Shown one piece after another: positions 57,229 through 64,000 of a DNA stretch of 64,000 nucleotides (the first letter of the stretch is position 1; the number at the start of each line of letters is the position of its first letter). The position numbers were made by a program, and so were the translations under genes. The stretch comes from Dicyema japonicum. Lineage: Eukaryota; Dicyemida; Rhombozoa; Dicyemidae. The DNA lies in NCBI GenBank assembly GCA_011109175.1, contig RDEW01000087.1, positions 62,001 to 126,000 on the forward strand, in the 5' to 3' direction. The notes below the pieces were generated by a model. It worked only from the letters and a program-made list of their open reading frames with translations, had not been told where the DNA came from and did not search any database.

Positions 57229-57802
57229 NNNNNNNNNNNNNNNNNNNNNNNNNNNNNNNNNNNNNNNNNNNNNNNNNNNNNNNNNNNNNNNNNNNNNNNN
57301 NNNNNNNNNNNNNNNNNNNNNNNNNNNNNNNNNNNNNNNNNNNNNNNNNNNNNNNNNNNNNNNNNNNNNNNNNNNNNNNNNNNNNNNNNNNNNNNNNNNN
57401 NNNNNNNNNNNNNNNNNNNNNNNNNNNNNNNNNNNNNNNNNNNNNNNNNNNNNNNNNNNNNNNNNNNNNNNNNNNNNNNNNNNNNNNNNNNNNNNNNNNN
57501 NNNNNNNNNNNNNNNNNNNNNNNNNNNNNNNNNNNNNNNNNNNNNNNNNNNNNNNNNNNNNNNNNNNNNNNNNNNNNNNNNNNNNNNNNNNNNNNNNNNN
57601 NNNNNNNNNNNNNNNNNNNNNNNNNNNNNNNNNNNNNNNNNNNNNNNNNNNNNNNNNNNNNNNNNNNNNNNNNNNNNNNNNNNNNNNNNNNNNNNNNNNN
57701 NNNNNNNNNNNNNNNNNNNNNNNNNNNNNNNNNNNNNNNNNNNNNNNNNNNNNNNNNNNNNNNNNNNNNNNNNNNNNNNNNNNNNNNNNNNNNNNNNNNN
57801 NN
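57229..57802. other. Assembly gap
   Basis: 574 N between the satellite array and a LINE-A fragment. It probably holds more satellite units. Confidence 0.99.
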
Positions 57803-58110
57803 CGGATGTCCTACTTGCGAACACTGAATGAAATCGGTTCAGAGCGATCCCGTAAATTTGAGAAACATATTGGCACTTCTAAAGGAGCCATTACTATTTG
57901 TTATCTATCTGGTAGCTGCCCTTCGGGATTTAGGAGCCAAAAGTATACCGACTTTAATCACAGAACTAATTTACGCTTATGACGTAGACTTTGTTTCTGA
58001 GTACATAAAGGAGATCAGAGCTGCTCTAAATCATGCTCCATGAGCATTCTTTGGATGGTTTCTGAAAATTGGCGTCAATGGATTAACTTTCTTGTTGCGA
58101 ATGTGCATGT
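57803..58110 (+). pseudogene. LINE-A reverse transcriptase fragment
   Basis: Reads LFVIYLVAALRDLGAKSIPT, ELIYAYDVDFVSEYIKEIRA and FFGWFLKIGVNGL. This is RT motif B end to motif C and beyond, with YADD changed to YAYD. Frame 57,828-58,043. Confidence 0.75.
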
Positions 58111-59366
58111 AATAATCTTTTGTGGTGTGGTGCATATCTGTTTCTGACGAATTTAATGAAACATATTCTCTTCCTGCTTAAATGGAAATTGAAAATACAG
58201 TTTAAGTGAGATGTCTGCTTCAGGGACTGTCCTGAAGATTGAATTGTGTCCGACTAACACGCTATGCTACAAGCTTCGAAAGTCATGCTGGATGGTGTGA
58301 TTCACTCTTACAAAGTATAGTAGGCGAGCTCAAATCCAGAGTAATGGATTGTCTGTCATCACAGAGTCGTTCAATGAAAATTTCAGAACTGCTGAGTCTA
58401 TCTCGGATGTTAAAAAACTAAGTCCACGATCGGGGGCCTGCTTTGAGATTCTTACCAAGAATAATCCTTGTAATGTACAGTACTATAAACTGTTAAGAAG
58501 TTACCTGAATTAAACTTTAAAATTAGAGAATACAATCCTCCAACTACAAAGAAGATTCCTCTGTCTAAATTTTGGATAGCAAACTACTTTTTGTAATGAA
58601 CAATGCAATTAAGGAGTATTCAAAGACATCCAACCTTGGATAACTGAATTCTTGAAGAACTATTTCCAGAATGAAGTAGACAAACTCAATGATCGTTCGA
58701 TTTGGGATGTCTCTATTATTTAAGCACTTACGCATAGAGTAGCAAATTTACAGTTGGTCACTCAAGTATTTTAAGGTTACGAACACGTAATACGGACTTG
58801 CTTATGGCTTTCCACGTTATGAATAGGGTCTGGTAGTATTTATTACCCAGACTTGTTATATCACAAAAGTTAAAAGCCAGGAAAATTACATTGTTCACCC
58901 TATGAAATAGAGGGGGATAACCCTAAAAGTGTAGTTAAATGATTACCCATTTTTAATTAAGTCAATATCAGACTTTTCTCTTGTATTATTCGCTCATCAA
59001 ATAGACAAGGTCGAAGATTTAAACGAATAAGGCAATACTGAAGGCTTTTCTGTATCTTCGATACCAACCAAGTAAGAGAAATTGGAAGGGAAGGAAAAAT
59101 CCTTGTTGTTTTTGAGTACGTGGATAATTATTGATTTCTCCCATAACATAGGGATAAAACATGGAGAATTCATAAATGTCCTTGAGAGCTTGGAGTCCCT
59201 TAGGTCTGAAGTGTCCAAGTGTAGAATACTTAATGGCCTTTGACAGGAGAGATCGCGCATTTTGGATAAAGTGATGGATTATAGAATGCCTGGTGGTTGG
59301 ATATCTCAGATTGGAATGTGAGAATAATGATTTTATTATAAAGAAATGAGAAACAAAGTATTAGTA
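58111..59366. other. Region downstream of the DOCK gene, no gene recognised
   Basis: Frames at 58,239-58,421 (+) and 58,997-59,260 (-) are open but show no domain. A poly(A) signal for the DOCK gene would be expected on the minus strand just below 59,367; AATACTAATACTTTG lies there but no clear AATAAA was seen immediately. Confidence 0.4.
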
Positions 59367-62300
59367 TTAAAAAGATGGGCCATAATAAGCAATTTGTATG
59401 GCTGCTGCTTTCTTGAGTTCCTCCACACTACATATATATATAATACTACCTCTTTAGGACTATAGGTTTCTTTACGACAGACTGGAATGCATTCTCTACC
59501 AAGTCAATTATTGAATCTCTCAAAATGATAAAGTTCCTCGACAACTCCCTCTGGTACTCACGCTGATTGGAATCAATGAGGAAAGGATTAACATTCACGG
59601 CCACATAAGCTCTAAAGTAACAAAAATGATTACGATGTGATCATCTGATTTAGGAGATCTACCAATTGGTAGTGATAAATGGTTGGTTTCTCTTTCCCCT
59701 CAATCAAAGGTTTGAGGAATAAAGCAGCCATTTCTCTAAGTCCCTAATATTAGAGGTCATATCAACCAGATTAACGACTGTCTCCACTATTGACTGAACA
59801 TTTAGCTGGATAAGAGTAGAGTTGGGGGTCTTTGATGCCATGTAGTAATTAAGATCGTTGACTTTACGAGTCAAATCGTCGATGGCGACTTGAATGGGGG
59901 ACAAAATAATCTTTGTTGTTAAATGCGTTAACCTCATGAATTTTGATGATTCTGCTGTAAACTCTAATGTATGGTAGCCACTCATTTGTGGTAAAGACAT
60001 ATCTACGGATATGTTGGCCTAATATTCCATCTTCCTTTTTTCCTTGGAAGAATGGAATAGATGTGCAAAATGTATCTAATATTAAATAAGAGGTGACTTG
60101 ATGCCAAAGGAGTGTTGTCTGAGGGATAAATCTCAACTGGCCCTACAATAATCATATTCTGTGTTAATCAAATATATTACATCTTCATTGGATATCTTTT
60201 TGAAGTCCCCTGTTGTATCGATTTTAACAATAATTTGATGTTCTCCGTAAATTAGATCCATACATTTCTCACATATTTACCTCTACTACCTGAATACGAA
60301 CACATATTGCATTCCCACCCTCACCCTCCTTTCCCAGGTAAATGTAATCCCTTCCCCCAAACTCTTTGAATATCTTTCCAATATAGTGACATCGGTAAAA
60401 GCTGTGTTTTTCAAAGTTCTGCAATAATTACAAAAATAACAGATGTGGAAATGATTTCATAAAACTCCCGTAGGTTTCCATGAATTTGTGTCAACTTAGG
60501 AAAGTTTCTCTCCATGTAATGAAAGGGGATCGACAGTTTGAGTAGTTTCTCGGCCTGATCGTATAGTTTAGCCTACGTCAGCTTTAAGACTACCAATTTG
60601 AAAAAGACGACTGTCAACTCAAGAATATCAGTAAATCCAGAAATAGTGAAATTTCTAATGTAATCCAATATAGTGAAAGCTGGAATAATGCTCTCTTCGG
60701 CAACATTTGGGGATATTGCCTAAATTACACTGACAAATACAGAAAGGTCAATGTTAGCAAGATCAGGGGAATGTGAGAAACCCTTCCTAATATAGTCATA
60801 TGAGAGAGCTGTGGCTTGGAGAAGACAATAGGCTGCCTCAATTTGGTTGCCATACTGATATTACGACTAAAACAACCTCACTGTGTTTTCTAGCTATTTT
60901 CTGAAGCCATTCCAACCGAATCTCTGAATCAGGCCTGTAGCTGTTGGCAATGCTGATCATCAGGTCTATCACTGTTTCAGGGTCATTGGATTCCTGCAGA
61001 GTTAAGTAATTGTTTATTATCGAACGGGCTATCTCTATTGGCTCAGTCACCTACCTTCACTAACAAACACACCTTGAATTTATTATTTATCAAAAAATCC
61101 TCTTTTTGCATACAATTATAGTTTTCCACGTATTTTACCCCAATCATTGTGTTTTTCAACACATTTACACGATCAGACAATATTAGCTTACTCAATGACT
61201 TTAGAATAGCCACGAGGATGTACCGGGATTTCTACGGTAACTAGAATGTGTACATTTGAGTCCTCAGAGTATTTAAGGAGAAAGAAATAAACCATAAAAC
61301 TGGCCTGGCATTGCAAAACTGGAATGGTGGAGGACAACAAACTAAAACTCGTGAAGACCAAAGCTTCACAAGCCCAACAATCCCAAAATTGTTTAAACTA
61401 AACTCACATGAAATCAATACTTGGTAAGCAAGTCTCCGAATTAAGTGGAAAGTTTGTATTTTGACATCACTGGAGTTCTCCAACTGTAGAATAACAGAGT
61501 ACAACAGCATTATGCAGTTTATAATGTCTTGTGAGATATTTGTACGACTTTGAACCACAAACTAACAAATATTAAATAATGCTACTGAAATGTACTTTTC
61601 ACAAGTATTCATAACCATCGCTGACACTTCTATGTTAAAGTGGGCTGAAAGAGTTGCCTCCACCTCCACGTCAATGTTACTCCTCTCAGAACCCCCGGAG
61701 ATGTTGTGAAGTCCTGGCTTTACTTTATAGCGCAGGCCTAAGGAGGAAGAAACTCCTTTGGCTGGATCTGTTCCTCTGTTCAGAACCATCTTCATGTATT
61801 CGTGCCTGGCTCCACCAGTCCCCATCAGACTTTCTTCCAGTTTGAACTTTACAGATTTGGTTTTTCTGAGAACATTGACAGAATACTGTTGGTGGTACTT
61901 TTTTCCCTAAAATAAGTGGTTGGGTAACCTTGTATTCGAAAGTGTAGAGACAACTCCTCATAATGCACAGAACTCTGCGAATATGACTATTTGTAGAAAA
62001 TTCAAATATGCTTTTCATACTTTCATGACTTAAATTCTCCAAAATGTATTTGAAACAAAATAATAAGTTGTTTTTGCTCACATTATTGACTCTCCCGGGA
62101 ATCATTGAATTTTCCTTAGTTGGGTTAGTTTCTGTTATTTTTTGATTATTAAACAAATCTGACAAATATTCCCTTTCCAAATTCTCTGATAAACCGTAAA
62201 ATTCAGAGATTATGAAAATAAGTGGAATAAACATATCCACAATGTTTGCCTTTGTCTCCTGATCGTCAAACCGAGGATCGCAGTCAACGTAAATAAGCAA

Positions 62301-64000
62301 ATTTTTGAACAACCGAGAGGATCGATTTTGTAGGGAAGGATTACTGAGTGTTAATAAAAAATACCCCATTTTAATGAAATATATCAAATCCATCATTATG
62401 AGGCCCAAAAGAAAGTTTGTGCCAAAATATTCCTCGGTTATGCCAAACAAGTCAAGTCTAAAAATGTACGATCTTCTCATGTATTTGTTGGATTTTAAAA
62501 ATTCTGCGAATTTGACAGGAGTTTTGTTGTCGGTAGTGAGAAAGAGTTGGTAGAAGTACTCGAATGAGCAGAGGATATCGTAGAAATCAAACTTTAGCAT
62601 GAAAATGTTGACTTTGTCTTTGGAATCGAAGGCAGCCGAACTTATCTAAAGTAAGGCAAGTCAAAACCAGTGAGCAATATAACATAATAATCTTGTACAC
62701 GTGTTTTGCACCAATTATGTAAAATAGCTGAGTCACAAAATATGCAAATTCCTTGTTAATGCTTACACTCAGGGATTTGTCCTATATTATACAACCCACG
62801 TGACTATTTCATGGAGACTCAGCATATCCTTCACAAATACACGGCACAGGTTTTCAAGTTTGGATATTTCAGATAACGTGGGGATATTGGTTTTCACTTT
62901 GTTGTTAAACAGTGACTTGCCCTTACTGTTATTAAACTGAAAACTATTAAGTTTATAAAAAAGGGGGAAATTTCAATCATCCCCGTTCTCTCAGTCTCCG
63001 CCTCAATCCAAACGTCAATCAGTCTTACAAATATCTGTAATAACTAAACAGATAACCTTCTTGTTGTGTAACTTTTCAAATTGGTCGAAAGCTACGATGA
63101 ACTAATCATCAAACCAGGATCAGACAGAAATATTGTGTCCGTGTAGAGAGACAGTGTTATGTCTCTGATTCCGTAATCACAAGAGGAACCCACTCCCTTG
63201 GCCAGAAATATTAAGGTCGATAATATAGTTTCCTTTATTTTCCCAGAATATTCAGTTTCTATGAGTGAGTACACGTAACACTTTCATTTGAAAACAGTTC
63301 ATTTCCGAAAATTAGTACAAAAATAAGTTTATCAAATAACTGGTAGACCATAGGGAAGTACTCCTCCACCTTCACTGTATTTAGTTCCTTTATGACGAGG
63401 ATGAATTGATCGACAGATGTTTTCCCAGTCCCAACATTCAGTAGCATTGTTAAAGCATTTTTGATTTTAAAATTCTAAGAATGAGTATTACCTGACCATG
63501 GGGTACACAGTCGTCATTGGAGTGAGGGAGAACGAAAACAAGGGCCTTTGACCTTCAATCCACCTCAAAGAGTTCCCTTCAGCGAAAGAGTTGATCTCAT
63601 AGTAGTTATTGGGCTTATCAATGCAAATTGGTAAATCAAAGTTTCCGTAAACAATGCAGCCATCCTTCTCAATGGGAAGCCACTGGTTTAATACATAATA
63701 AACTGAGTAGCCGATTATGGTCTGCTTCTTATCCAGTTTTTCTAGTTTGGGGACACTGTAGTATGTCAACAGTAGATGAGACGTTGTTGAGAGAGTGTTT
63801 GGGAGTAACATCTTTATTTCTTCGCTATAAGTCACCAATTTGTTTTTGTAGCTCAAATGGAGGAGAATGTCATTTTGGTATTCTGGACAGTTCGAATGAC
63901 CAAAAATGAGCTATTTATTATGAAAACACAAACCTGAGCCTTCCCATAACTGATTAGTTGGACTTTTACGGAAATTGACTTTACTGAAGAAATTCTGAAG
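59367..64000 (-). CDS. DOCK6/7/8-type guanine nucleotide exchange factor (3' part, 25 exons)
   Basis: DOCK proteins activate Rac/Cdc42 GTPases through a DHR-2 domain and bind membranes through a C2-like DHR-1. The window holds the last ~1,365 codons; the ~600 N-terminal residues of a typical family member lie beyond 64,000. Exons 1-2 encode the second half of DHR-1 (IFGHSNCPEYQNDILLHLSY, YSEEIKMLLPNTL). Exons 3-13 are the helical middle (DCDPRFDDQETKANIVDMF; SLMGTGGARHEY). DHR-2 runs from exon 14 to the end: NDPETVIDLMISIANSYR, RLEWLQKIARKHSE, AISPNVAEESII, FQGKKEDGILGQHIRRYVF, IILSPIQVAIDDL, NQREYQRELSRNF; the stop is TAA at 59,367-59,369. Every one of these aligns, in order, with DOCK7-like sequence known to me. 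All exon joins keep frame. The protein should be functional. Start not in window. Confidence 0.95.
59428..63933 (-). other. 24 ultrashort introns of the DOCK gene (21-24 nt)
   Basis: All begin GT and end AG on the minus strand: 63911-63933, 63475-63496, 63259-63281, 63092-63114, 63035-63056, 62922-62944, 62782-62804, 62646-62667, 61907-61928, 61562-61585, 61398-61420, 61232-61253, 61051-61072, 60855-60876, 60720-60740, 60573-60593, 60419-60440, 60268-60289, 60159-60180, 60076-60097, 59911-59932, 59744-59766, 59612-59633, 59428-59449. Lengths are 21 (2), 22 (14), 23 (7) and 24 (1). Three are phase 1, two phase 2, the rest phase 0. Exons are 35-717 nt. The second intron could also be read with a donor a few bases downstream, but then the frame breaks. 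Confidence 0.92.

Noticed and set aside
57011-57982. 323-codon plus-strand open frame
   Set aside because: It crosses 574 N bases; the left part is satellite sequence and the right part is the wrong frame of a LINE-A fragment.
59864-60136. Independent small gene on the minus strand
   Set aside because: It is a DHR-2 exon of the DOCK gene with parts of flanking introns translated.
61725-62600. A single-exon 291-residue protein
   Set aside because: The C-terminal ~50 residues of that frame are read-through of a 22-nt intron (61,907-61,928) into the wrong frame.
62805-63034. A frameshift in the DOCK gene near 62,930
   Set aside because: A 23-nt GT-AG intron at 62,922-62,944 restores the frame exactly and joins exons of 90 and 117 nt, both multiples of three.
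1-64000. tRNA and rRNA genes
   Set aside because: No tRNA-like A/B-box pair with a foldable cloverleaf and no rRNA-like conserved stretch was recognised by eye; a tRNAscan-SE and Infernal run would settle it.

Overview
The window is AT-rich eukaryotic DNA, dominated by decayed mobile elements, with one confidently readable host gene at the right edge. On the minus strand from the window end down to 59,367 lies a DOCK-family Rho/Rac guanine-nucleotide exchange factor of the DOCK6/7/8 type. It can be read through 25 exons if 24 GT-AG introns of only 21-24 nt are removed; the window holds the 3' ~1,365 codons. DOCK6/7/8-like proteins together with introns this short point to an animal with extreme intron reduction. 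Dicyemid mesozoans are the best-known animals of this kind. The organism is an inference; no marker gene names it.

Layout: 0.2-7 kb holds fragments of non-LTR retrotransposons (LINE-A and LINE-B) and the first copies of a repeated membrane-protein family. 7.4-8.7 kb holds the fullest copy of that family. 8.8-10.3 kb is a LINE (LINE-D) whose two halves point in opposite directions. 10.5-16 kb is mostly unassigned sequence with local duplications. 16.1-19.1 kb is a DDE-integrase (Ginger-like) transposon with ~120-bp inverted repeats and an internal ~94-bp minisatellite. 20-23 kb holds another membrane-family copy with shared flanks. 23.2-25.5 kb is a LINE-C copy. 28.3-34 kb is LINE-A interrupted by a TIR element, itself interrupted by a hAT element with a perfect 8-bp target duplication. 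34-36.3 kb is a near copy of 1.8-4.0 kb. 36.3-58 kb is a patchwork of membrane-family copies, five LINE families, short tandem duplications and one 574-nt gap. 59.4-64 kb is the DOCK gene.

The most interesting item is the membrane-protein family. At least seven related loci share an N-terminal hydrophobic leader, a ~150-residue ectodomain, 22-25-nt introns at fixed places, a Ser/Thr-rich repeated stalk and an Ile-rich transmembrane helix. I do not recognise the family with certainty; its layout loosely recalls LAMP-type proteins. Most copies here are truncated or frameshifted. Their 5' and 3' flanks are also shared, so a whole gene neighbourhood has been copied around.

Assembly caution: five isolated single N bases occur, four of them next to a direct duplication, and many short tandem duplications of 50-285 bp are present. 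Some may be assembly joins rather than biology.
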